DNA from: Cepaea nemoralis
Lineage: Eukaryota > Mollusca > Gastropoda > Stylommatophora > Helicidae
Length of the DNA: 64,000 bases
Direction: 5' to 3'
NCBI GenBank assembly: GCA_014155875.1
Contig: JACEFZ010004082.1
Coordinates: 1 to 64,000, forward strand
Below, in pieces: positions 47,301 through 58,267 of this stretch. The position numbers were made by a program, and so were the translations under genes. Each line of letters starts with the position of its first letter. Position 1 is the first letter of the stretch. The notes under the pieces were generated by a model. The model did not search any database, had not been told where the DNA came from, and saw only the letters and a program-made list of their open reading frames with translations.

Positions 47301-50196
47301 TACAACATGGGGGGTTTGTATCCCTAGCTCAGGGATAGCTTTCCTCGCCTGTGTGATTCAACATTGATACAACATGGGGGTTTGTATCCTAGCTCAGGGA
47401 TAGCTTTCCTCGCCTGTGTGATTCAACATTGATACAACATGGGGGGTTTGTATCCTAGCTCAGGGATAGCTTTCCTCGCCTGTGTGATTCAACATTGATA
47501 CAACATGGGGGGTTTGTATCCTAGCTCAGGGATAGCTTTCCTCGCCTGTGCGATTCAACATTGATACAACATGGGGGGTTTGTATCCTAGCTCAGGGATA
47601 GCTTTCCTCGCCTGTGTGATTCAACATTGATACAACATGGGGGGTTTGTATCCTAGCTCAGGGATAGCTTTCCTCGCCTGTGTGATTCAACATTGATACA
47701 ACATGGGGGGTTTGTATCCTAGCTCAGGGATAGCTTTCCTCACCTGTGGGTTACTGCTCAACATGGTTCTCCTGTAGCAATTTCACTGGGGTTCATCTAC
47801 TCAGGGTGTTTATCGCTAGGGATAGCTTTCCATGTGGATTAACATTGATAAGGGGTGTTGTATCCTAGCTAGGATAGCTTTACCTCGCTGGTGTGATTCA
47901 ACCTAGATCAGGGTGGTTTGTATCTCTAGGGATTAACTTTCACACTGGGTTTATCCTAACAGGGATAGTTTTTCCCTCTGGATAGCTTCACACTGTGGTT
48001 AACATTATACAATGGGGGGTTAGTATCCTGCTGGGATTACTTTCCACATGGGGGTAAATTGTATCAGCTCAGGGTGTTTCCCGCTGGGATTCAACTTGCT
48101 GTGAGATCAACTTTGTACCAATGGGGGTTGTTCCTAGCTCAGGGATGCTTCCCCGCCTTTGATAACATTGATACAACAGGGGGTTTGTATCCCCTCAGGG
48201 ATGCTTTCCTCCTGGACATTCAACATTGATAACATGGGGGTTTGTATCCTAGCTCAGGGATGCTTTCCCGCCTGTGGATTAACATTGATAAACATGGGGG
48301 TTTGTATCCTAGCCAGGGAGTTTCCTCGCCATGTGGATTAACATTGATACAACATGGGGGTTTGTATCCTAGCTCGGGTAGTCTCCCTGTGGATTCAACA
48401 TTGATACAACATGGGGGGTTTGTATCCTAGCTGGGTGCTTTCCCGTTGAGATTCAACATTGATACAACAGGGGGGTTTGTATCCTAGCTCAGGGATTTTC
48501 CCTGTGGATTCAACATTGATACACATGGGGGGTTTTCCTAGCTCAGGGATAGTTTCCTGCTGGATTAACTTTACAACATGGGGGGTTTACTACCCAGGGA
48601 GTTTCCTCCTTGGATTCAACATTTACCTGGGGGGTTTTATCCTACCAGGGATAGTTTCCCACTGTGGATTCAACATTGACAACTAGGGTGTTTCCGCTCG
48701 GTAGCTTTCCGCCTTGTGATTCAACAGTTGTACAAGCTGGGTGTTTCCTCGCGTGGATAGCTTTCCTCACTGTGGTTTCAAATTATACAACATGGGGGTT
48801 TTACCAGCTCAGGGATAGCTTCCACTGTGGATTCAACTTGATACAACATGTGGGTTGTATCCTATTCAGGGATAGCTTCGCCTGTGGGATTTACTTACAC
48901 AATGGTGTTTATCCTAGCTCAGGGATAGCTTTCGCCTGTGGGATTAACTTATACAACGGGTGGTTTGTATCCTAGCTCAGGGATAGTTACAACATGGGGG
49001 TTTGTATCCTAGCCAGGGATAGTTTCTCCCTGTGGGATTAACTTGATCAACTGGGGGTTTATATCCAGCTCAGGGATAGCTTTCCTCGCCTGTGTGATTA
49101 ACTTTACAACAGGGGTTTTATTCCTAGCTCAGGGATAGCTTTCCTCGCCTGTGGACTTAACTCTGATACAACATTGTATCCTAGCTCAGGGATAGTTTCC
49201 TCGCCTGGTGATTCACATTGATAAAATGGGGGTTTTATCCTAGTCAGGGATGCTTTCCTCGGTGTTCAACTTAAATGGGGGTTGTATCCTAGTCAGGGAT
49301 GTCCTCCGGTGTTTCAACACTATAAATGGGCATTGATACAACATGGGGTTGTTCCTCTCAGGGTGCTTTCCTGCTGGATTCAATTGATACACAGGGGTTG
49401 TATCCTAGCTCAGGGATAGTTCCTGTACATTCAACATTGATACAACTAGGGTGTTTCCTGCCGGGTAGTTTCCCTTGAGATTCAACATTTATACCACTGG
49501 GTGTTTACCCGGTGTTACTTGTACACTGGTGGGTCAACATTGATACAACAGGGGGTTTCTCCGCTCAGGGATACTTTCCACCGTGGTGATTCAACATGAT
49601 AGGGTGGTTGTATGTCAGATGCTCCCTGGTGTTTAACATAGATAAATGGTTCTTGTATGCTGTCAATTGATACAACATGGGGGTTTTCCTAGCTAGGATA
49701 CGGGTTTCGCCGTTGTTCAGGATGTACAACTGGCTGTGGTTCAACATTCAGGGAATGTCCGCCGTGTATTCAGTCAACATGGGTAGCTTTGCTTGCACTC
49801 GGATAGCTTCCTCGGCGTTGGATTCAAATGGTACAACATGGGGGGTTTGATCCTAGCTCAGGGATACTTCCTCGCTGTTGTATCAATTGAACAACTTGGC
49901 GGTTTGTCACTCAGGGATCTACTCGCTGTTGATTCCACTTGATACAACATGGGGGTTTGTTCACTTGGTACTACTGGCTGTGTGTATCACATGGATACAA
50001 CATGGGGGGTTTGTATCCTAGCTCAGGGATTGCTTCCCTCGCCTGTGTGATTCAACATTGATACAACATGGGGGGTTTGTATCCTAGCTCAGGGATTGCT
50101 TCCCTCGCCTGTGTGATTCAACATTGATACAACATGGGGGTTTGTATCCTAGCTCAGGGATAGCTTTCCTCGTCTGTGTGATTCAACATTGATACA
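32400..50196. repeat. 66-bp satellite array, about 270 monomers, 17.8 kb
   Basis: Monomers contain GATTCAACATTGATACAACA, TGGGGGGTTTGTATCCTAGC and TCAGGGATAGCTTTCCTCGC plus CTGTGC, with a 66-bp period. Common variants are GGGTGG for GGGGGG, TGTGTG for TGTGCG, and CGTCTG for CGCCTG. Mixed variants dominate 32.4-36.0 kb and more uniform ones 36.5-47.7 kb. Blocks at 36.0-36.5, 42.7-43.2 and 47.7-50.0 kb are shortened and scrambled by deletions. Not coding; 66 is a multiple of three so open frames arise by chance. Confidence 0.98.
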
Positions 50197-50806
50197 TGAC
50201 TGAATTACCAAAATACGATAAGTAGATTGTGAGCTTTACTAGAACACGATTACAAGAAACAAAATGAACGTTGCGGTCAAAGCCTTCGTCAGCACAGAAC
50301 AAAACAACACAAACACCAAACTAATAAAATAATCACTACATCGAAAATACAGAGGTTACTTAGCTGAGTCCTGTCTTGGTTGAATGTGTCTAAAGTGCTA
50401 GCCGTTTGATGAGTGTGGAGACGGCCGGATGTGAGGATTGAAACGGGTCAATGGGTAACAGGGATTGGCTAATATGCCCGATGGGCGGGGGTGGGTGGGA
50501 GGAGAACACCCATGTGGGCGAACGGTGAAAGGTGAATTAGCAGTGAACTAAAGTCGACTCTGTGGCGAATGTTTTAGTTCGCCATTCCGCATACCCATTG
50601 GCGGGCGTTTGGAATGCAGTACGCCCTGTGTTGATTAGCATAGGATAGCATGAGTAACGGTCGCTCAAAAAGCAATGACAACAACCGAACGCAAACTTGC
50701 CAAAAGATCACTAACGGCAAAAGTAACGCTAGGGATGATGGCAACGCTCTGTAAAAGATACGATATCACGTTATTCTAGTGGGCTATACAGCCGCGGCAA
50801 AGAGAG

Positions 50807-50880
<74 letters not shown>

Positions 50881-51872
50881 GGGGGAGTTGGAAGTTAAAT
50901 GAAACTATGTTGGACATTAAGGCCGTGAGGGGAGAGTGTCCCCAATTGGAAGATGAGGCCGTTTTCCAACGTCTTGCGATCACGTTCGTGAGATGCGCAC
51001 GATTTGAGCGCCGTAACCTGTATGTCCGCCACGCCACGGTGGTCAGAACTGTTGAAGTGCATGGGTACCGGTTTCTGGGCACCACTGCTGATATCAGATA
51101 GGTGTTGCCTAAATCTGTCAGCAAGACGTAAGCCTATCTAACCGATATACCTCATGTCGCAACGAGTGAAGACGATCGCATAGATAACGTTGCGACTTGT
51201 GCATGAGAAACCCTCACGAATGTGGAAAGTGGTCTTGGGGAATGCCAGACTCTGGGTTTGAAGTACATATGGGCAGGTATTACAACGTGATCGAAGACAA
51301 GTTATCGTACCAAGAAGAGACGTATGAGGGTGGGGTAGACTACTATGGACCAGCACATCCCTGAGGTTACGACCCCGCCTGTAAGCCACCAGAGGGGCCT
51401 CTGAAAAGACGTCGCGAGTGATCGGGTCTGCCTGGAGAATAGACAGATGCCTAAGGAGGATATTCTTGGCAGCAATATTGTGGGGATGGTAGGTTAATAA
51501 AAGGATCGGCCTGTTTCGTGATTTAGTCCTGGAGGAGAGAGCCTCGGTACGCCTGATAGACTGACAGCGGTGAAGGGCTGTAGACAAAACTCTATCAGGA
51601 TAGCCACGAAGGCGGAAGAAATCCAACATTTCGTGGGCTTTTTGACGGAAGTCGTTATTATCCTGACAAAGCCGTCGGAGACGTCACATTTGGGAGAAAG
51701 GAATAGAGTCCCTACAAGAGGGGGGATGCGAGGAGGTGTAGAGAAGGAATGAGTGGGAGTCAGTAGGTTTATAATAAACCGTCGTACGCAAACCAGCGGA
51801 ACCTAAAGAGACTGTTAGATCTAGGAAATTGACAGCCGACGAAGAAATAGTGGAGGTGAGTCTGAGTCTTGT
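50197..51872 (-). mobile_element. Penelope-like retroelement (PLE) with GIY-YIG domain, 5'-truncated
   Basis: On the minus strand the right part encodes the RT thumb region: NFLDLTVSLGSAGLRTTVYY, KPTDSHSFLLYTSSHPPSC and FFRLRGYPDRVLSTALHRCQ. A GIY-YIG endonuclease follows with VIYAIVFTRCDMRYIG and LRLADRFRQHLSDI, and then SPHGLNVQHSFI near 50900. A CT run (50813-50878 as GA on the + strand) and a 3' region with GACGAAGGCTTTGACCGCAA follow to about 50200. There is a stop inside the GIY-YIG segment and a frameshift near 51650. It is flanked on both sides by 66-bp satellite monomers, so it inserted at the satellite edge. Confidence 0.88.
50645..50770 (+). mobile_element. Degraded SINE body within the PLE region
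   Basis: GCTCAAAAAGCAATGACAAC, AACTTGCCAAAAGATCACTA and CTCTGTAAAAGATACGATAT match the SINE body with many substitutions; an old copy. Confidence 0.6.
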
Positions 51873-51878
51873 GAACAT
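51138..51878 (-). pseudogene. PLE reverse transcriptase C-terminus and GIY-YIG start
   Basis: Bases 51878-51684 encode the NFLDLTVSL...PPSCRDSIPFSQ segment. A frameshift near 51650 leads into 51629-51138, which encodes YPDRVLSTALHRCQ, LLLTYHPHNIAAKNILLRHL, the CNTCPYV cysteine pair and VIYAIVFTRCDMRYIG. A TAG at 51135-51137 replaces a codon just after YIG; the frame then continues with LRLADRFRQHL, so the nuclease domain is interrupted by one nonsense codon. PLEs use this nuclease to prime at chromosomal sites. Confidence 0.87.
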
Positions 51879-51955
51879 TTATACATGGGTGGTTTGTATG
51901 CCTAGCTCAGGGACAGCTTCTCTCACCTATGCTATTATTCAACATGTATACAACT
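51873..51955. repeat. Isolated decayed 66-bp satellite monomer
   Basis: ACATGGGTGGTTTGTATGCC, TAGCTCAGGGACAGCTTCTC and TTATTCAACATGTATACAAC match the satellite unit. It marks the right edge of the satellite beyond the PLE insertion. Confidence 0.85.
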
Positions 51956-51971
51956 AATAAGTGGCTTGCAG

Positions 51972-51991
51972 CCCCCCCCCCCCCCCCCCCT
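51972..51991. repeat. Poly-C run
   Basis: About 20 consecutive C, a likely sequencing-difficult spot. Confidence 0.9.
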
Positions 51992-52004
51992 CTCGCCTCC
52001 TCAG

Positions 52005-52225
52005 ACCAGGGAAGTCTCCGTGGTCAAGCCGTGTGGCTCAGGTTCCGAAGGTTGTGGGTTCGATTCCGGGCAGCGCCCTTCGGTTCACGAGTGCATTTTT
52101 TTTCGGAGAATCCTGTGGGTCGTCGCTGGAGCTACGAAATTCTTGCTTGGTGCGACGCTTTCGCGCTGGGAAAAGAGACTGGGCCATGTGAGATAAAACC
52201 CAGTGCATTGAAGTAGACTTTTAAA
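52005..52225 (+). mobile_element. Second tRNA-derived SINE type
   Basis: TCCGTGGTCAAGCCGTGTGG (A-box-like) and GTGGGTTCGATTCCGGGCAG (perfect B box GGTTCGATTCC at 52057-52067) form a tRNA-like head. The body, GGAGAATCCTGTGGGTCGTC onward, differs from the common SINE of the window. A full cloverleaf is not evident, so this is a SINE head and not a tRNA gene. Confidence 0.7.
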
Positions 52226-52517
52226 GCGACTTTATTTTTATCCAGTTCAGAAACGTATGTTGGTCTTCCCGGTGTTGTTTGAAAGAGAGGATTAACTCTG
52301 AAGTCGCAGACGATGTATGTGAGCATACAGAACTGGGTGAGACAGCGGTAACATGGTTGCCAGCACACATGTGTCTAGACTGCATACGAGGGGTTAATTT
52401 TGTAAAAGGTCATTTCATGTGCACATTCGGATAGTTCCATCAGTACAGTACAAGGTCAAGGACAACTATATTGACCACGTATGGAGTATACTGTGCTATA
52501 TCACCATGTCTGTACAG
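52226..52517. other. Spacer, no recognised feature
   Basis: About 290 bp of apparently unique sequence before the 89-bp array. Confidence 0.5.
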
Positions 52518-54290
52518 ACCAGACGACACTTGGGAGAGGGGGGTAATGCCAGCAGTGTCACAGCGGACGCCTTTATTTCCCCACGACGTGTCCTGTACCT
52601 GGGTCCACCAGACGACACTTGGGAGAGGGGGGTAATGCCAGCAGTGTCACGGCGGCCGCCTTTATTTCCCCACGACGTGTCCTGTACCTGGGTCCACAGA
52701 CGACACTTGGGAGAGGGGGGTAATGCCAGCAGTGTCACGGCGGACGCTTATTTCCCACGGACGTGTCCTGTACCTGGGTCACAGACAACACTTGGGAGAG
52801 GGGGTAATACCAGCAGTGTCACAGCGGACGCCTTTATTTTCCCCACGACGTGTCCTGTACCTGGGTCCACCAGACGACACTTGGGGAGAGGGGGGTAATG
52901 CCCGCAGTGTCACTGGCGGACGCCTTTATTTCCCCACGACGTGTCCTGTACCTGGGTCCACCAGACGACACTTGGGAGAGGGGGGTAATGCCAGCAGTGT
53001 CACGGCGGACGCCTTTATTTCCCCACGACGTGTCCTGTACCTGGGTCCACCAGACAACACTTGGGAGAGGGGGGTAATACCAGCAGTGTCACGGCGGACG
53101 CCTTTATTTCCCCACGACGTGTCCTTACCTGGGTCCACCAGACAACACTTGGGAGAGGAGGGTAATGCCAGCAGTGTCACGGCGGACGCCTTTATTTCCC
53201 CACGACGTGTCCTGGACCTGGGTCCACCAGACGACACTTGGGAGAGGGGGGTAATACCAGCAGTGTCACGGCGGACGCCTTTATTTCCCCACGACGTGTC
53301 CTGTACCTGGGTCCACCAGACGACACTTGGGAGAGGGGGTAATGCCAGCAGTGTCACGGCGGACGCCTTTATTTCCCCACGACGTGTCCTGTACCTGGGT
53401 CCACCAGACGACACTTGGGAGAGGGGGGTAATACCAGCAGTGTCACAGCGGACGCCTTTATTTCCCCACGACGTGTCCTGTACCTGGGTCCACCAGACAA
53501 CACTTGGGAGAGGGGGTAATGCCAGCAGTGTCACGGCGGACGCCTTTATTTCCCCACGACGTGTCCTGTACCTGGGTCCACCAGACGACACTTGGGAGAG
53601 GGGGGTAATACCAGCAGTGTCACAGCGGACGCCTTTATTTCCCCACGACGTGTCCTGTACCTGGGTCCACCAGACGACACTGGGAGAGGGGGGTAATACC
53701 AGCAGTGTCACAGCGGACGCCTTTATTTCCCCACGACGTGTCCTGTACCTGGGTCCACCAGACAACACTTGGGAGAGGGGGGTAATACCAGCAGTGTCAC
53801 AGCGGACGCCTTTATTTCCCCACGACGTGTCCTGTACCTGGGTCCACCAGACAACACTTGGGAGAGGGGGGTAATACCAGCAGTGTCACAGCGGACGCCT
53901 TTATTTCCCCACGACGTGTCCCTGTACCTGGGTCCACCAGACAACACTTGGGAGAGGGGGGTAATACCAGCAGTGTCACGGCGGACGCCTTTATTTCCCC
54001 ACGACGTGTCCTGTACCTGGGTCCACCAGACAACACTTGGGAGAGGGGGGTAATACCAGCAGTGTCACGGCGGACGCCTTTATTTCCCCACGACGTGTCC
54101 TGTACCTGGGTCCACCAGACACCACTTGGGAGAGGGGGGTAATGCCAGCAGTGTCACGGCGGACGCCTTTATTTCCCCACGACGTGTCCTGTACCTGGGT
54201 CCACCAGACAACACTTGGGAGAGGGGGGTAATGCCAGCAGTGTCACGGCGGACGCCTTTATTTCCCCACGACGTGTCCTGTACCTGGGTC
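52518..54290. repeat. 89-bp satellite, about 20 copies
   Basis: Units contain CAGACGACACTTGGGAGAGG, GGTAATGCCAGCAGTGTCAC, GGCGGACGCCTTTATTTCCC and CACGACGTGTCCTGTACCTG. The period is 89 bp, the copies are very similar, and the GC content is higher than in neighbours. Open frames on both strands follow from the repeat and do not indicate a gene. Confidence 0.97.
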
Positions 54291-54359
54291 CATCAGAAAG
54301 CCCAGGTCAAATATACAATTCTGCCGCGGTGCGAGTTCGTACTGACCACTAGCTTCTAG

Positions 54360-55160
54360 CGAGTGTGCTACCACCACTCTGGTAGTTGAGTTGAGTTGAG
54401 CTAAGAACCGACATCACTGCATTCAGGACGTTCCTTTACGCGCTCCGTCCCCTCGTTCGACAGCCGGCGAAGAATCACACTACTAATTCAAATCGTTCCT
54501 ACCGCTATCTCATTGAAAGTTCTCCTGGTCTTCCCTCTCAGTTTTGAAATTCTTCCAGAACCCCTGCCGATCCCCCCACAATCTCATCCTATACACATAC
54601 AGGTTCTCAATCTATTCCTCCACCTACACCACCTAGTCCCACAGGCGCACGACCATCTCTCCCTTGTCCATAGGTAATTTACCACCAAGAGGTGAATTCC
54701 CTGCTAGCCTATCAGCCTATTCATTCCCCCCGCATTCCCGCATGACCAGGGCAAAATATCCATACAATTCCCACTATCTGTGACCTCTGAAGCGCGGATA
54801 GCTATTCCACACGAAACGTTCCTTTCTCCATCTTACTTAACATACTCCTTAAGTCCGTAATCAATGCAATATGTGTTGCAGTGGTATCCTCTAACCAACG
54901 GAATGCAGCTATTACTGCTTCCACCTCCATTCTCATGCTGGAGGTCGTAGTCTCATATGCCAGACTCCTTTTTTAAGACTCGTCCATTAGCCTTCGAAAT
55001 AAAAACCCAACCACTCCGTCTGTTTCTCACCACTGACCCACCAGTATAGATCACTATGTCACCTTAATGTGTGTTACTCTGGATCAGTTGGTGCACCTCA
55101 AACTCTGTGCGACCCGCTGCCCATTCTCTGCACTCATGACCCGGTGTTACTATGGCGATT
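54360..55160 (-). mobile_element. LINE 3' fragment with RNase H, minus strand
   Basis: Read from 55160 down: HECREWAAGRTEFEVHQL, then IVIYTGGSVVRNRRSGWVFI, SKANGRVLKKESG, MRMEVEAVIAAFRWLED and LRSMLSKME (RNase H strands and helices; the first Asp of TDGS is Gly here). A decayed tail ends in (AACTC) repeats near 54385. It belongs to the same family as 8316-9019 and 18150-18745. The (TAG)n run abuts its upstream edge. Confidence 0.8.
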
Positions 55161-55490
<330 letters not shown>

Positions 55491-56090
55491 ATGGTAGTAA
55501 TGGTTGCGGTTGTGATTATAGATTTAAGTAGAAAACAGCAAGTGAAATGATTCTGCCACATAACTAGGCTACCAACTGACAGTATACCACAACACGCAAT
55601 GATGTGCAGATCACATGGAAGCAGACGACGATGCTGACCATATAAACGATGGACAGAGGGAATAGCAGACTCCATTGGAATATCCATATGAAGCCCATAA
55701 ACAATGCACTCTCCCGCTGTTTATGCTCCACCTCGACACCGCAAGCTACAAGAGGAATAAGATAAGACGAGATAAGATGAGATGATGTGGTTTTAGGAGG
55801 AGGAGGAGGAGGAGGAGGAGGAGGAGGAGATGGGGAGAACATTTGTTGCAATATGTTACCGTCTAGTGTGATCACTGTATGTACCTAGCAGATGTGATTA
55901 CGGTCGGTGGAACAGCCTACAGATAACAGATTGTTATTAAAAACGTTAATAACTTGTCACAAGTGAATTAGCTGTCCTGGACCAACGGGCAAGGGTGAAG
56001 TAGTAAGCAGTTCCCGCCGACCAGATAACGCAATGAATAATTAAACCACAAGCGACGTGATCACACAGAGTGATAGGTAGTTCGTCAGTC
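55491..56090. other. Spacer with (GGA)n run
   Basis: Unique sequence except for a (GGA)n run at 55797-55830 and a GATAAGA-rich stretch just before it. I see no gene. Confidence 0.5.
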
Positions 56091-56248
56091 GTACTGCGCC
56101 CTAGGGAAGTGTGAAGATGCATTTCTGAAACGGGAGTGACATTTACAAAGAGGAAAACTAATTAAGACAACTACCTTGGACCATAATTGTGTGAACTATA
56201 ATATTGTAGTGGTGTGAATAAGTGTGTCACGTGATAAGACAGGTCAGA

Positions 56249-56264
56249 ATGGCGACGCAAGGAG
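56249..56264 (+). CDS. ACO1: Candidate first coding exon of IRP1/aconitase
   Basis: ATGGCGACGCAAGGAG sits in a good initiation context (A at -3, G at +4). It would encode MATQG plus one base; joined to the exon at 59588 it gives a Glu codon and MATQGENPFST, a plausible N-terminus for a cytosolic aconitase/iron regulatory protein. The donor GGAG|GTTGGT is weak, which is the main doubt. About 3.3 kb of intron with microsatellite, SINE and minisatellite lies between. An alternative start exon upstream or in that intron cannot be excluded. Confidence 0.45.
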
Positions 56265-56518
56265 GTTGGTGCCCGTGTTTGTCTTCAATATTTTCTGTTA
56301 TTTTACTGCTTGTGATGCTTTGCTCCTGATCTGTCTTGTTGCTATGGAAAGTTATTGTTGTCCTGTAATATTTCCTGCAAGAAGAAGCTGAAGTATGTGA
56401 CTGCGCGACGTGTGTGTGTGCGTGTTGAAGTCGGTCAGCTCGTAGCGCCTGGTTTCAAGTCATCGTCTGCCAGACGTTCGGGTCGTTCGTTTCTTTTGCT
56501 GTCAGTTGGACTTTATAC
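56265..56518. other. Intron 1 start
   Basis: About 250 bp of unique sequence between the candidate start exon and the CT/TCTG tract. Confidence 0.4.
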
Positions 56519-57066
56519 CCTCTCTCTGTGTGTCTGTCTGTCTGTCTGTGTCTGTCTCTATCCCTCTCTCTGTGTCTGTCTGTCTCTCTCTGTGTCTGTC
56601 TGTCTGTGTCTGCCTGCCTCTCATGTGTCTCTATCCCTCTCTCTGTGTCTGTCTGTCTTTCTCTGTGTCTGTCTGTCTCTCTCTATCCCTCTCTCTGTGT
56701 CTGTCTGTCTCTCTCTATCCCTCTCTCTGTGTCTGTCTGTCTCTCTCTATCCCTCTCTCTGTGTCTGTCTGTCTCTCTCTATCCCTCTCTCTGTGTCTGT
56801 CTGTCTCTCTGTCTCTCTCTATCCCTCTCTCTGTGTCTGTCTGTCTGTCTGTGTCTGTCCATATTTGTCTCTGTCCCCCTCTCTCTGTGCCTATCTGAAG
56901 TCCATTTCTCTCTCCTATCTGTGTCTGTTTCTGTCTGTCACTCTCTCTCTCTTTCCCCCTCTCTCCATGTCTCTGTGTCTGTCTCGCTCCCTCCCCTCTC
57001 ACTCTCACTCTGTGCCTGTCTCTGTCTGCCTGTCTATGTCCCCCTCTCTCTTTCCCCCTCTCTCCA

Positions 57067-57145
<79 letters not shown>

Positions 57146-57275
57146 GTCTATCTGTGTCTGTTTGTCTTTCTCTCTCTTCCTGCCCATCTCTCTTGCCTCT
57201 CTGTGTCTGTCCATCTAGTCTGCCTGCCTGTATCTCTCTCTTTTTCTCTCTGATGGTCCATCTCTTGTCTGTCTG

Positions 57276-57343
<68 letters not shown>

Positions 57344-57480
57344 TCTCTCTCTCTCTGTCTGTCTCTCTCTCTCTCTCTTTCTATCCATCTCTTTGTCTGC
57401 CCACCTGTCTGTGTCTGTCTGTGTGTCTGTCTGTCTATGTGTCTGCCTGCCTGCCTGCCTGCCTGCCTGTCTGTCTCCTC
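56519..57480. repeat. CT / TCTG microsatellite complex, about 1 kb
   Basis: CTCTCTGTGTCTGTCTGTCT units, then (TCTG)n at 57067-57145, (CT)n at 57283-57335 and (TGCC)n at 57443-57467. A compound, uneven simple repeat in the intron. Frames rich in Ser/Leu/Val are artefacts. Confidence 0.95.
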
Positions 57481-57628
57481 ACTGATTCTATCTATTTTAC
57501 TAGTTGTTCGGGTCAGTTAAGAGTTGTGTGGCAATGAACAAACAACTAATCAATGAAAGGCAGGTCTCCATCAAACAGATCCTGCACAGAGCAGATTGTC
57601 ACATTACACTTACCTATAATAATGAAGC

Positions 57629-57868
57629 CGGTCTCTCTGGCGAGGGGTTACAACACTTTCTCCGTAATCACGTTTATCACGCAGTCTCGTAGCGGGCGAG
57701 AACTGGAAGCGGTTCTACCCCCGCTGGTGACTTGCGGGATAACTGAGCCGGCCGCTCAGAAAGCAATGGCAAACTACTGAGCGTAATCTTGTCAAGAAAT
57801 CAACAGACAGCTGAAAGATGCTGCTGTTGACAGCGATGTCCTGTAAAGGATATGCGAATTTAAAAAAA
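57629..57868 (+). mobile_element. tRNA-derived SINE, full length, 12-bp target duplication
   Basis: The best-preserved copy in the window, 240 bp. It has the head CGGTCTCTCTGGCGAGGGGT, the B box GGTTCTACCCC at 57711-57721, the body CAGAAAGCAATGGCAAACTA and the end TGTCCTGTAAAGGATATGCG, then a short A-rich tail. TAATAATGAAGC flanks it exactly at 57617-57628 and 57869-57880. It lies in intron 1 of IRP1, sense orientation. Confidence 0.94.
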
Positions 57869-58267
57869 TAATAATGAAGCAAAGTATTGAACTGCATTCT
57901 CCATTTTATTGTGGATTGTGGAAAGGCCTTTGACAAATTCAGCAATTAATTCATGAATACTCTCGTCCTGGTGATGGCTCTGTGTTAAGAGGGGAAAAAA
58001 GGGATTCATAGCAACAGAAAATGACCACTGTTTGGTAAAGGAGAGCTTGGCATATGACTCCACAACCTCAAGTCTGAGAATGGAGGTGGAGGTGGTTACT
58101 GCAGCTTTCCGCTGGTCGAGAACAAACTGTATACACATGTTGTGATTGTAACTGATACACAAAGCATGCTGGCAAAGGTGAAGACTGGCATGCTTCGTAC
58201 AGAATGGCATGCATCGACTCAGAGTTTGCAGGTTGTAAGCATTCGCTGGATCTTTCCTCCTAGACAC
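57860..58267 (-). other. Open reading frame of unknown significance
   Basis: A 135-codon frame on the minus strand beginning MSRRKDPANAYNLQTLSRCM and containing LRLEVVESYAKLSFTKQWSF and ESIHELIAEFVKGL. The composition is more protein-like than most frames here. It lies antisense in an IRP1 intron and overlaps the SINE edge at its C-terminal end. No family recognised. It may be a fragment of an old mobile element. Confidence 0.25.

Noticed and set aside
32400..50196. Possible CRISPR array (regular repeats about 66 bp apart)
   Set aside because: There are no unique spacers: the whole 66-bp unit repeats, as in a eukaryotic satellite, and no cas genes are present.
50396..50446. Possible hammerhead ribozyme in the PLE 3' region (TGATGAG ... 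GAAAC)
   Set aside because: PLEs can carry hammerheads, but I could not form stems II and III around these core bases; a covariance-model search would decide.
52005..52075. Possible functional tRNA gene
   Set aside because: A and B boxes are visible but acceptor and anticodon stems do not pair convincingly, and the sequence continues into a SINE-like body.
52419..54359. Open frames up to 383 codons on both strands in the 89-bp array
   Set aside because: Both strands and several frames are open at once with the same repeating peptide; there is no start context, family or exon structure.
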